Source: Streptomyces sp. TLI_235
GTDB taxonomy: Bacteria > Actinomycetota > Actinomycetes > Streptomycetales > Streptomycetaceae
Assembly: GCA_002300355.1 (NCBI GenBank)
Contig: NSGV01000001.1
Span: 1,178,001 to 1,242,000, forward strand
Length of the DNA: 64,000 nucleotides
Direction: 5' to 3'
Below the pieces are notes generated by a model. The model worked only from the letters and a program-made list of their open reading frames with translations, did no database searches and had not been told where the DNA came from. Positions within the stretch are counted from its first letter, which is position 1, and each line of letters starts with the position of its first letter. Positions 36,101-43,276 of this stretch are shown here, piece after piece. Both the position numbers and the translations under genes were made by a program.

Positions 36101-36731
36101 TCGGCTGCGGCTGCGCGGCCTCCGGCGCGGGCGCATCCTGAACGGGGGCCGACGGGGTCACGGGCGCCTCCACCACGAGGAACTGCGGGTCGACGGACCG
36201 CGCGTCGGCGGGCTGCAGGTCGGTGGGCGTCAGGTCGGGCGGGGTGAGCGGCGGCCAGGAGGGCTCGACCGGCACGCCCGGAGGCTGCTCGGCCGGTGCC
36301 TCGGCGGTCGGCAGGGCGCTCTCGTCGACGGTGCGCAGCGCCATGGTGTCCATCACCGGTGCGCCCTGGGCGGCCTCGGCGACGGGTACGGCGGCGACCG
36401 GCGCGGCGGCCGCGGGCGGCTCGACGGCGGAGGGCTCGACATGGACGGTCTCGACGGCGCCGTGCACGGCGTCACCCCAGGCGGTCTGTGGGCCGGGCAT
36501 CAGCAGGAGGTCCTCGTCCTCGTCCAGCTGGTCCGGCTGGTCGAGAAAGGTGAAGGACGGCCGGTGGCCGCCCTGCCAGGTGTCGGTGCCGAGGGGGACG
36601 CTGCCGGGCGCGACGGCCTCGATCGGCGCGGTCAGCGGGTCGACACCGACCAGGTGGTCCGGTGCCCCCGCGCCGTGCCCGCTCGGGGGCACGGCTGAGC
36701 CATCGCTTGGGAGGTGGCCGCCATCGGTCAT
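33144..36731 (-). CDS. cobT: BluB-CobT fusion with a very long disordered N-terminus
   Basis: 1195 aa. The C-terminal domain (about 842-1195) is nicotinate-nucleotide-dimethylbenzimidazole phosphoribosyltransferase: GSLGVLEIIAAQLSGL, GDHGVHAQGVTPWP, GDMGIANTTASAAL, and the catalytic-Glu segment LGEGTGALLAL. Before it (about 617-835) is a flavin nitroreductase domain like BluB, which makes dimethylbenzimidazole from FMN: DRRDIRNGFRSDPIP, SVGYSQPWDFVV, GLGVGWVSFFDE. Together they would make and activate the lower ligand of B12. Residues 1-615 are Ala/Pro/Val/Glu/Gln-rich without a fold, including PIAVx repeats. The ATG at 36731 has AAGGAG 8 nt upstream. Confidence 0.92.
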   Translation of the reverse strand: MTDGGHLPSDGSAVPPSGHGAGAPDHLVGVDPLTAPIEAVAPGSVPLGTDTWQGGHRPSFTFLDQPDQLDEDEDLLLMPGPQTAWGDAVHGAVETVHVEPSAVEPPAAAAPVAAVPVAEAAQGAPVMDTMALRTVDESALPTAEAPAEQPPGVPVEPSWPPLTPPDLTPTDLQPADARSVDPQFLVVEAPVTPSAPVQDAPAPEAAQPQPIAVPPVGPAPVEQPAQPVRRPLHAGPPIPDPSLMTGHVPVRSLADRGPSAVPVAGSTPAHGVPIATVPAPMPAPEQPAVVVAPVAAAPVGEPIAVGPIAVGQVAVEPIAVQPIAVQPVAAPEAVAAQPAVVEAAAPIMVEQPVAEQIVAEPQAVAVAVEPVPAAQPAEGAQAAIPAQSGGAPRRIAAFLADPAPQHGLPEPQPVAPEALAPEAVAADAVEPPVVAEQPAVEQSVTEQAVTESPVAAEPQAAPVESAAAEATPVVETAEQPAAEAVQAVAVEPVVAEQPQPVAAAEAVETAAPEQPAQPVAAAVAVAEEPAVAEQPSATVEAPAVEPVVEPVAAAAPTEEAAPEAVTEAPVPEQAQQPQAAEPAEQPEQGEQAQAVDVPAGAEPQADAAEQRPPAPSGLDEAGREAVHQVIRDRRDIRNGFRSDPIPHEVLLRVLEAAHTAPSVGYSQPWDFVVIRSRKTRRKMHELAQRQRDAYADSLPKGRAKQFKEIKIEAILDTPVNIVVTADRTRGGRHTLGRHTQPQMAPYSAALAVENLWLAARAEGLGVGWVSFFDEDEMVRELGLPEHLEVVAYLCVGYVDAFPDEPELQQQGWAKKRPLSWVVHEEQYGNRALPGEEPHSLLADTLRGIRPLDAKSLGDAWDRQKRMTKPAGSLGVLEIIAAQLSGLARKCPPPIPEPGCVAIFAGDHGVHAQGVTPWPQEVTGQMVANFLAGGAVVNAFAAQVGAEVCVVDVGVKADLPDAIQQGRTTGLLPRKVKAGTDDMTQGPAMTREEAVQAIEVGIETARDLVAAGNKVLITGDMGIANTTASAALISVFTGTDPAEVTGRGTGIDDATHARKVEVVRAALALHQPDPADPIGVLAAVGGLEHAAIAGFMLGAASLRTPVILDGVIAGSAALVAKAIAPESLAACIAGHRSAEPGHQAALAKLGLRPLIDLDLRLGEGTGALLALPLVQSAARAMHDVATFDSAGVTEKA
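35752..35835 (-). repeat. 15-bp in-frame repeats coding PIAVx units
   Basis: About five tandem, partly diverged 15-bp units (core CGATCGGC) inside the N-terminal part of the cobT fusion, coding Pro-Ile-Ala-Val-Gly/Glu/Gln steps. Confidence 0.65.
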
Positions 36732-37095
36732 GTCCAAAGCTCCTTCCAGGCCGCTTTCGCGTCCTCGGCGACGCGATCGCCGACCGCTGCCACCCCTGCC
36801 CGCCACCCGTCCCGGGTGGCGCGCCATCAGAATTAACGACTAGCCGGGGCATCCGGCACGTCCGCGTCGGGCCCCAGCGCATTCTCCCGGCCCGACGGGT
36901 TCCGCGTCGAATGCCCGCGAACCTCACCCCTGGCGATTGCGGCACGTCGCCGGGCACCGTCCGTACCGGATGGACACGGTGCACCGATCGCCGTGCGCAA
37001 CCAGGACGCCACCCTATCGGTCGGGGCCGACGGGCTCTCGAATCGGTGTCCGGATGCGACGGGGATCACCCGGTGTCCGTCCGGCATACGGACTG
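36732..37095 (-). promoter_or_regulatory. 364-bp leader/promoter region of bluB-cobT
   Basis: It lies between cobL and cobT. Minus-strand TAGGGT (37016-37011) is a possible -10 element, giving a long leader of roughly 270 nt. A perfect 9-bp hairpin (36801-36809 with 36813-36821) and a smaller one (CGGCGA arms around 36757-36773) lie nearer the start. I looked for the cobalamin riboswitch core and B12 box and do not see them. Confidence 0.4.
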
Positions 37096-38346
37096 TCAGG
37101 GGGCCAGCGAGCCCCAGAGCAGGACGGTCTGCTCGCCCGGGCCGAGGGCGAGTCCGCCCGGTCCGTCGGGGAGCGGCGCGAGCGGCGCGGCCTGCAGGAG
37201 GATGCCCTCGACGCGGTAGCCGGCGGTGGCCGCCGCCTCCCGGATCTCCTCGGCCTCGGCCAGGGTGTGCGCCACCGCGACCAGGCGCTCGGGGCGACGC
37301 GCGAGCACCGCGCGCACCACCTGTGCGCCCCCGTGCTCCACTGCGACCGCGTCGGGCTCCGGCAGGCCCCCGAGCACGTCCGGTCCCGCGCCGTGCACCA
37401 CGTCCACCTCGACCCCGTACCGGCGGGCGTTGACGCCGATCCGGGCGCAGGCGGCGCCGTCCTCCTCGACCGCGACCACGGCGGCGCCGAAACGGGCGAT
37501 CTCGACGGCGAGCGCGCCGCTGCCCGCGCCGACCGTCCAGACCAGGTCGCCGGGGACGGGCCCGAGCCTGGCCGCGGCGAGCGCGCGGACGTGCGGGGAC
37601 AGCGCCCGGTCGCCGTCGGCGGTGCGGGCTTCGGCGTCCGGGCCGGTGTACGCCTCGGTGGGCAGGGCCCAGCCGCGGTCGCCGCCCGGGAAGCCGACCG
37701 GGCGGCCGGCCAGCCAGCCGGCGGCCTCGTCGCTGCCCGGCGGGGTGCCGCCGATCACCAGGACGACGTTGGGGTCGCGCCAGTCGTGGTCGGGCACCCG
37801 GTCGGAGGTGAGGACGGTGACGTCCTCGTCGGGGGTGCCGAGCGCCTCGCAGACCACGAAGGTGCGGTGCACGCCGCGGAGCATCAGGGCGAGTTCGCTG
37901 GGGCCGGCGTCGGCGGTGGTGAGGACGGCGACCTTGGGGTGGGCCCGGCAGACGTTGGCGGCGCGGCGCAGCCGTCCGCCGTGGGCGGAGACGACCTGCG
38001 CGTCCTCCCAGGGCATGCCGGCCCGGGCGAAGGCCGCGGCGACCGAGGAGACGGCCGGCAGGACCTCGAGTTCGAGCCCGTACTCGGGCCGGCGGAGGGT
38101 GCGGACGACGCCGAAGAAGCCGGGGTCGCCCTCGGCGACGACGACGGCGGTGCCGCGGTGTTCGACGATCCGTCGGGCGGCGGACTGCACGCTGCCGAGT
38201 GCGATGCGCTCGGCGCCGGCCGGTACCGGCAGTGCGGCGAGTTGGTACGGCGCTCCCGCGACCAGGGTGGCCCCGGCGAGCGCGGTGGCGGCCGTCTCCG
38301 TGAGCGGTGTGCCGTCCCACCCGATGACCGTGATCCGGTCAGCCAT
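37096..38346 (-). CDS. cobL: precorrin-6Y C5,15-methyltransferase (decarboxylating), CbiE-CbiT fusion
   Basis: Adds methyls at C-5 and C-15 of the corrin precursor and removes the acetate carboxyl. 416 aa. The N-terminal CbiE part (about 1-200) has ITVIGWDGTPLTE, VVVAEGDPGFFGVV and SSVAAAFARAGMPWEDA; the C-terminal CbiT part (about 230-416) has the SAM motif VWTVGAGSGALAVEIARFG. The ATG at 38346 starts the conserved domain; the frame is open 34 codons further but with no family match. It is upstream of bluB-cobT but has its own 364-bp gap, so it is perhaps a separate unit. Confidence 0.94.
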   Translation of the reverse strand: MADRITVIGWDGTPLTETAATALAGATLVAGAPYQLAALPVPAGAERIALGSVQSAARRIVEHRGTAVVVAEGDPGFFGVVRTLRRPEYGLELEVLPAVSSVAAAFARAGMPWEDAQVVSAHGGRLRRAANVCRAHPKVAVLTTADAGPSELALMLRGVHRTFVVCEALGTPDEDVTVLTSDRVPDHDWRDPNVVLVIGGTPPGSDEAAGWLAGRPVGFPGGDRGWALPTEAYTGPDAEARTADGDRALSPHVRALAAARLGPVPGDLVWTVGAGSGALAVEIARFGAAVVAVEEDGAACARIGVNARRYGVEVDVVHGAGPDVLGGLPEPDAVAVEHGGAQVVRAVLARRPERLVAVAHTLAEAEEIREAAATAGYRVEGILLQAAPLAPLPDGPGGLALGPGEQTVLLWGSLAP

Positions 38347-38525
38347 CTGCGGCTGTTCTCCCTCGCCCGAAATCCGCCCCTGTTGCCGGACGGCGTGACC
38401 GCGCGTCCAGGAGCAGAGGCTACCCGGTGGGGCGGTCGGGACGGGCACCGCCGTCCCGGTGACGGGTGGCCGGTGGCGGTCGGTGGTGGCCGGTCGGGCG
38501 GGCGGGCCGCCGAGTGGCCGGGCGG

Positions 38526-39173
38526 TCAGTCGTGCAGGACGTAGCGCGGCTCGGCGAGGCCGGCCCGCGGGGCGTCGTGCTCGTCGGGGAGGTCGAGGTC
38601 CTCGGGGAGCAGGCTCCAGAGGATCAGGTCGGTGCGTGCGTCAGCACCGCCGTGGTGGTCCGGCTCCTCGCCGCGGACTATGCCGGCGCTGCGCAGCACG
38701 CCCTCACTGATCGCGCCGGTCTTCTGGGCGACCTGCTGGGCGGCGATGTTGCCGGCGGCGGTGCGCATCTCCAGCCGGAGGAAGCCGCGGTCCTCGAAGA
38801 GCCACTGGGCGACGCCGAGGACGGCCTCGGGGGCGTAGCCCTCGCCGCGGGCCCAGGCGGCGGTGATGAAGCCGATCTCCGTGGAGCACAGCCGCCAGTC
38901 GGTGCAGCGGAGGTCGACCAGGCCGACCAGGCGCTGGGTGAGGTGTTCGGCGACGGCGAAGACGATGCCGCCGCCCTCGGCGCGGCGGCCGGGGGCGAGG
39001 ACGCGGATCAGGTGCCGGGCGTGCGCCTCGGTGAACGGCGAGGGGAGGGAGGTCCAGGTGTGCACCTGGTCGTCGGAGGCGAGGGCGGTCAGGCCCGCGG
39101 TGTCGCCGTCGTCGAGCGGGCGCAGCAACAGCCGTTCGGTGCTGATGGCTGTCTCGGGGAAGCTCGCTGCCAT
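38526..39173 (-). CDS. RimJ/RimL-type GNAT acetyltransferase
   Basis: 215 aa. TERLLLRPLDDGDTAGL at the start, then IGFITAAWARGEGYAPEAVL (acetyl-CoA loop) and RLEMRTAAGNIAAQQVAQKT fit the ribosomal-protein acetyltransferase-like subfamily; the real substrate is unknown. GGAGAG lies before the ATG. It lies between cobL and metQ, with terminators or gaps on both sides. Confidence 0.87.
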   Translation of the reverse strand: MAASFPETAISTERLLLRPLDDGDTAGLTALASDDQVHTWTSLPSPFTEAHARHLIRVLAPGRRAEGGGIVFAVAEHLTQRLVGLVDLRCTDWRLCSTEIGFITAAWARGEGYAPEAVLGVAQWLFEDRGFLRLEMRTAAGNIAAQQVAQKTGAISEGVLRSAGIVRGEEPDHHGGADARTDLILWSLLPEDLDLPDEHDAPRAGLAEPRYVLHD

Positions 39174-39306
39174 GCCGTCTCTCCTCGCCGGGTCGTGGAC
39201 ACACCGTACGCCCCGCCTGACTTCGGGCGTGCCAGGGTACCCGCATTCCGGCGACGGCCCGTCAGATCGGGCTGCGACACGGTCGGGGCGGGCGCATACT
39301 GCGCGG

Positions 39307-39340
39307 CCGGGCCCCGGCCGCGGTGTGCGGCGGGGCCCGG
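39307..39340 (-). terminator. metQ terminator hairpin
   Basis: About 14 bp of GC stem with one bulge (39307-39321 with 39327-39340), 5-nt loop, 21 bp after the metQ stop. Confidence 0.65.
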
Positions 39341-39361
39341 TCCCGGGGGTGTTCGTCAGGC

Positions 39362-40198
39362 TCAGAAGGCGGGGATCACCGAGCCGTTGAAGGTGTCCTG
39401 GATGTACTTCTTGACCTCGGCGGAGTGCAGCAGCTGGGCGAGCTTCTGGACCCGCGGGTCGTTCTCGCCGCCCTTCTTGACGGCGAGGATGTTGGCGTAG
39501 GGGTTGCCCTCGGCCTTCTCCAGGACGATGGCGTCGGTGGCGGGCTTGAGGCCGGAGTCGAGGGCGTAGTTGCCGTTGATGACGGCGGCGTCGAGGTCGC
39601 CGAGGGAGCGCGGCAGCTGGGCCGCCTCCAGCTCCTTGAACTTGAGGTTCTTGGGGTTGGTGGCGATGTCCTGGACGGTGGCGGTGGTGCCGGCGCCGGA
39701 CTTGAGGGTGATGACGTTGTTGTCGGCGAGCAGCTTGAGCGCGCGGCCCTCGTTGGTGGCGTCGTTGGGGACGCCGACCTCGGCGCCGTCCCTGAGCTCG
39801 GCGACGGACTTGACCTTCTTGGAGTAGAGGCCGAGGGGCTCCAGGTGGACCGTCCCGACGGAGACGATGTCGGTGCCGTTCTTCTTGTTGAAGTCCTCGA
39901 GGTACGGAACGTGCTGGAAGTAGTTGGCGTCGGCCGAGCCGTCCTGGACCGCCGTGTTGGGGGTCACGTAGTCGGTGACCACCTTGACGTCGAGCTTGAG
40001 CCCGGCCTTGTCGGCGAGGTTCTTCTTGACGTAGTCGAGGATCTGGGCGTGCGGGGTGGGGCTGGCGACGACGGTCAGCGTCTTGTTCGGGTCGGCGCTC
40101 GCCCCGGCGGGCGAGGAGCCGTCGCTGCCGCAGGCGGCGAGGGTGAGGACGACGCCGGCGGTGGCGAGGACGCTGAGGGACTTCAGGACGTTACGCAC
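39362..40198 (-). CDS. metQ: methionine ABC transporter substrate-binding lipoprotein MetQ
   Basis: Captures methionine outside the membrane for MetNI. 278 aa. Signal peptide with lipobox LTLAACG; Cys23 would be lipidated. The mature NlpA fold shows TLTVVASPTPHAQILDYV, DANYFQHVPYLEDFNKK, and GVPNDATNEGRALKLL. The start is GTG with AAAGG 8 nt upstream. It is the last gene of metN-metI-metQ, 90 bp after metI. Confidence 0.94.
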   Translation of the reverse strand: MRNVLKSLSVLATAGVVLTLAACGSDGSSPAGASADPNKTLTVVASPTPHAQILDYVKKNLADKAGLKLDVKVVTDYVTPNTAVQDGSADANYFQHVPYLEDFNKKNGTDIVSVGTVHLEPLGLYSKKVKSVAELRDGAEVGVPNDATNEGRALKLLADNNVITLKSGAGTTATVQDIATNPKNLKFKELEAAQLPRSLGDLDAAVINGNYALDSGLKPATDAIVLEKAEGNPYANILAVKKGGENDPRVQKLAQLLHSAEVKKYIQDTFNGSVIPAF

Positions 40199-40288
40199 GA
40201 AAAGTGCCTTTCTCCGGTGGTGCGGTGGTCGGCGGGCCGTCGGGGACGGCCGCCTGGTGCGGGCCGGGGTGTCCGGCCGCGGTCTGGG

Positions 40289-41023
40289 TCAGCGGGTGGA
40301 GGCGGGTTCCGCCGCCACCTCGCCGGGGAGGTCGACGGCCTCGGGGCGGAATCGCCGGGGCGAGGCGCCGCGGTGGCCGAGCCGGCGGACGAGGACGTCG
40401 CCGATCAGCTGGATGGCGGTGACGATGACGACGAGCTCGGCGATGATCACCCACATGAAGCCGGTCTCGAAGCGCAGGTAGCCGTAGCGGACGGCGAGGT
40501 CGCCGAGTCCGCCGCCGCCGACCACGCCGGCCATCGCCGAGTAGCCGATGAGGGCGATGACGGTGGTGGTGGCGGAGGCCACCAGGGCGGGCAGCGACTC
40601 GGGCAGCAGGGTCTTGCGGACGATGGTGGCGGTGGAGCCGCCCATCGACTGGACGGCCTCGACCAGGCCGCCGTCCACCTCGCGGACGGCCGTCTCGACG
40701 AGCCGGGCGAAGAACGGGATGGCGCCGATGGTGAGCGGCACGGTGGCGGCCTGCCAGCCGATGGTGGTGCCGGCGATCGCCTTGGTGAGGCCCTGCAGCG
40801 CGACCATGAGGATGATGAACGGCAGCGAGCGGCCGATGTTGACGATCGCTCCGAGCACCCGGTTGACGGGCACGTGCTGCAGCAGGCCGCCCTTGTCGGT
40901 CAGCACCAGCAGGACGCCGAGCGGCAGTCCGAGGAGCACGGTGGCGACCGAGGAGACGCCGACCATCTGGAGCGTCTCCCAGGTGGCGGGCCACAGGAGT
41001 TCCTGCATCTGGTCCCAGGTCAT
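40289..41023 (-). CDS. metI: methionine ABC transporter permease MetI
   Basis: 244 aa, five to six membrane helices. It carries the EAA coupling loop (GGLVEAVQSMGGSTATIVRK) that contacts MetN, and GRSLPFIILMVALQGLTKAIAG, a family hallmark. The C-terminal 30 residues are a soluble tail. The ATG at 41023 overlaps the metN stop by 4 nt. Confidence 0.95.
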   Translation of the reverse strand: MTWDQMQELLWPATWETLQMVGVSSVATVLLGLPLGVLLVLTDKGGLLQHVPVNRVLGAIVNIGRSLPFIILMVALQGLTKAIAGTTIGWQAATVPLTIGAIPFFARLVETAVREVDGGLVEAVQSMGGSTATIVRKTLLPESLPALVASATTTVIALIGYSAMAGVVGGGGLGDLAVRYGYLRFETGFMWVIIAELVVIVTAIQLIGDVLVRRLGHRGASPRRFRPEAVDLPGEVAAEPASTR

Positions 41024-42042
41024 GCCGCCGCTCCGTCCGCCGTGACGAGGTCGACCTGCAGGCCCTGCTCGCGCAGGAAGCCGATCGGGACGACGTTGTC
41101 CTGGTGGCCGCCGGGCAGTTCGACCCGCATCCGACCGACCATCCGGCCGGCGATGGTCTCCACCGCGGCGCCGAGGATGTTGATGTCGATCTGGTAGGTG
41201 CGGGCGAGCTGGGAGACGAACGGCTGGGCCGGGGTGTCGCCCTGGAAGGTGATCTCGACGACGGTGCGGCCGCTGTGGCCGGAGGCGAACTCGCCGAGCG
41301 GGAAGAGGTCGCGGGCGATCCGGGAGCCGCCGTCGGCGAGCAGGTCGGTGAGCACGCCCGACTCGACGATCCGTCCGCCGCGCATCAGGGCGGCCGAGTC
41401 GCAGACGGACTTGATGACGTCCATCTCGTGTGTGATGAGCAGGACGGTCAGGCCGAGCTGCTTGTTGAGGTCGCGCAGCAGAGCGAGGATCGACCGGGTG
41501 GTCTCCGGGTCGAGGGCACTGGTGGCCTCGTCGGAGAGCAGCACCTTGGGGTCGCCGGCGAGCGCGCGGGCGATGCCGACGCGCTGCTTCTGGCCGCCGG
41601 AGAGCTGGGCCGGGTAGTTGCGGGCCTTGTCGGCGAGGCCGACCAGGTCGAGCAGCTCGGCGGCCTTGCGGCGGCGGGCGGTGCGGTCGAGGCCGATGAT
41701 CTCCAGCGGCAGTTCGACGTTCTGCTGGACGGTGCGCGAGGAGAGCAGGTTGAAGTGCTGGAAGACCATGCCGATGCGGCGGCGGGCCTCGCGCAGGTCG
41801 CGGCCGGCGCGGTTCTCGCCGCCGGGCAGGGCGGTCAGGTCGATGCCGTCCACCGTGACGGTGCCGGCGGTGGGCCGCTCCAGCATGTTCACGCAGCGGA
41901 TGAGGGTGGACTTGCCGGCGCCGCTGGTGCCGACGACTCCGTAGACCTCGCCCTGGCGGACGTGCAGGTCGACGCCGTCGAGGGCGGTGACCTCTCGGCC
42001 GCGTGAGCGGTAGACCTTGGTGAGGCCCTGGGTGGTGATCAC
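41020..42042 (-). CDS. metN: methionine ABC transporter ATPase MetN
   Basis: 340 aa. Walker A GTSGAGKST, signature LSGGQKQRVGIARAL, Walker B VLLSDEATSALD, and the His switch ITHEMDVIKSV. The C-terminal NIL/ACT-like domain (about 262-335) is where methionine binds to inhibit transport in E. coli MetN. The start is GTG at 42042 with GGAAAG 5 nt upstream. It heads metNIQ; a long leader with a small Cys/Met reading frame precedes it. Confidence 0.95.
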   Translation of the reverse strand: MITTQGLTKVYRSRGREVTALDGVDLHVRQGEVYGVVGTSGAGKSTLIRCVNMLERPTAGTVTVDGIDLTALPGGENRAGRDLREARRRIGMVFQHFNLLSSRTVQQNVELPLEIIGLDRTARRRKAAELLDLVGLADKARNYPAQLSGGQKQRVGIARALAGDPKVLLSDEATSALDPETTRSILALLRDLNKQLGLTVLLITHEMDVIKSVCDSAALMRGGRIVESGVLTDLLADGGSRIARDLFPLGEFASGHSGRTVVEITFQGDTPAQPFVSQLARTYQIDINILGAAVETIAGRMVGRMRVELPGGHQDNVVPIGFLREQGLQVDLVTADGAAA

Positions 42043-42286
42043 GGCTGCTTTCCGTTGGTCGGGGGCGCGGCCTTGTGAGGCGGCGCACCGGGATGCGGTC
42101 GGAGGCGTGCGGGGGCACGCCGGAGGGAGGGGTGTCAGTGGTGCCGGACGTCGACCGTGGTCGCCGGGCGGGGAGTGTGCCTGCGGGCGCAGCCCTGACG
42201 AGTCGTCAGCGACGTGGTGGCCCGGGGAGCGCCGGACGTCCGGCGCGGGTGCTCGCTTCGGGGCGCGAGGAGGGGGACGAGGGCCC
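42043..42286 (-). promoter_or_regulatory. metNIQ leader between the small reading frame and metN
   Basis: About 244 nt of untranslated RNA. It contains an 18-bp perfect palindrome (42229-42246) and a second inverted repeat (42195-42209, 7-bp arms around one base). These could form a terminator or competing stems that respond to translation of the upstream frame. No SAM riboswitch core was recognised. Confidence 0.45.
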
Positions 42287-42370
42287 TCAGCAGTGACACA
42301 TGCGACAGCACATGCGGCTCGCGCCGCCCGGCGCGGTGCCGGTGGGGGTGCATGTCGTGGTCGCAGTCAT
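42287..42370 (-). CDS. 27-aa Met/Cys-rich leader peptide upstream of metNIQ
   Basis: The frame opens with ATG at 42370 (MTATTTCTPTG...) and ends ...SRMCCRMCHC followed by TGA at 42287. Six of the 27 residues are not chance-like for this genome: four Cys and two Met fall in the last eight codons. A promoter fits so closely upstream that the mRNA may begin at or near the ATG (leaderless). Such a peptide could make ribosomes pause when Cys or Met tRNA charging is low and so control metNIQ. The function is inferred; the frame itself is direct reading. Confidence 0.6.
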   Translation of the reverse strand: MTATTTCTPTGTAPGGASRMCCRMCHC

Positions 42371-42377
42371 GGAAGAC

Positions 42378-42406
42378 AGTTAATCAGACCTTCGGACACG
42401 ATCCCA
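42378..42406 (-). promoter_or_regulatory. promoter of the metNIQ transcript
   Basis: Minus-strand TTGGGA, 17-bp spacer, ATTAAC just before TGTCTTCC and the ATG at 42370. The predicted start point is within a few bases of the leader-peptide ATG. The region is AT-rich compared with its surroundings. Confidence 0.5.
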
Positions 42407-42455
42407 ATAAACAGGATGATCGGTCCGGAATGCGGACACGACCCCTGTGCCGCAA

Positions 42456-42497
42456 GCCCGACGGCGCCCGTCCCGAGTGGGGAGGGCGCCGTCGGGC
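42456..42497 (-). terminator. terminator of the GNAT gene upstream of metNIQ
   Basis: Perfect 14-bp stem (42456-42469 with 42484-42497), 14-nt loop, 14 bp after the stop of the GNAT gene at 42511. Confidence 0.7.
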
Positions 42498-42510
42498 GGA
42501 GCGAAGGACG

Positions 42511-43011
42511 TCAGGCGGAGGCCGCCAGCGAGGCCGGGACGGTCTTGCGGAGGGTCACCAGGGAGAGCCGGCCGGAGACCTCGCGGACCGCCGACTGCCG
42601 GTAGCCGTGGCGGGCGTACAGCCGGAGGTTGCCGAGGCTGCGGTGGCCGGTGAAGAGCTCGAAGGCGTAGACGGCGCCGATCTCCTGCAGGCGCTGCTCG
42701 ACGGCGTCCAGCAGGCGGCCGCCGAGGCCGTGGCGCTGCATCCGCGGGTGCACGACCAGCCGGCCGATCCGGGCGGTGCCGTCGGCCTCCACCCGGCCGC
42801 GGACGGTGCCGACCACCTCGTCGCCGAGCCGGGCGACGAGGAACTCCTGCTCGCCGAGCTCGGCCTTCAGGCTCTCCAGGGTCTGGGTGAGTGGTTCCAG
42901 GGACCAGTCCCCGTAGAGCTCGGCCTCGTCCTGGTAGCCGAGGTACTGCAGTTTGAGAATCTGTTCCGCGTCGTCCTGCGTCGCCGGCGAGATGATCACA
43001 CTCATGCCCAT
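42511..43011 (-). CDS. GNAT-family N-acetyltransferase
   Basis: 166 aa. Acetyl-CoA motif A appears as RLVVHPRMQRHGLGGRLLDA, followed by FELFTGHRSLGNLRLYARHG; the N-terminus has TQDDAEQILKLQYLGYQDE. Substrate unknown. The ATG at 43011 has GGAG 9 nt upstream. It is monocistronic, with a strong terminator. Confidence 0.87.
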   Translation of the reverse strand: MGMSVIISPATQDDAEQILKLQYLGYQDEAELYGDWSLEPLTQTLESLKAELGEQEFLVARLGDEVVGTVRGRVEADGTARIGRLVVHPRMQRHGLGGRLLDAVEQRLQEIGAVYAFELFTGHRSLGNLRLYARHGYRQSAVREVSGRLSLVTLRKTVPASLAASA

Positions 43012-43276
43012 GTGCGGGGTCTCCCCATCGTTAGTGCCCGGTGCCTGCCGAGGGTGTGCACCGGTGCCCGGCCTGAGGCCCCGGACGGGGATCGGCCCGG
43101 CCGGGGAAGAGGGTCGAACGGTCCCCGGGCGACGGCGTGACGCTGCGGCCGGACCGTGGTCGAGGCCCGGACCCGCCGCCAGGAGGGACGTTCGCCAGCG
43201 CTCTACCCCGGCGTCGCCGGATCTCAACCTCCCGGATGCCGGACGTGGCGAGCGTCACGTTCCCGACCGTACGCGG

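Noticed and set aside
33009..36698. 1229-codon plus-strand frame opposite bluB-cobT
   Set aside because: Gly/Leu/Arg-rich shadow of a repetitive coding sequence; no start site or family resemblance.
36732..37095. Cobalamin riboswitch upstream of bluB-cobT
   Set aside because: Searched by eye for the conserved core and B12 box; not found.
42135..42353. 72-codon frame upstream of metN overlapping the leader peptide
   Set aside because: It is in another frame from the Cys-rich one, His/Arg-rich and lacks a ribosome site; the 27-codon frame starts at a promoter and ends with a striking Met/Cys cluster.
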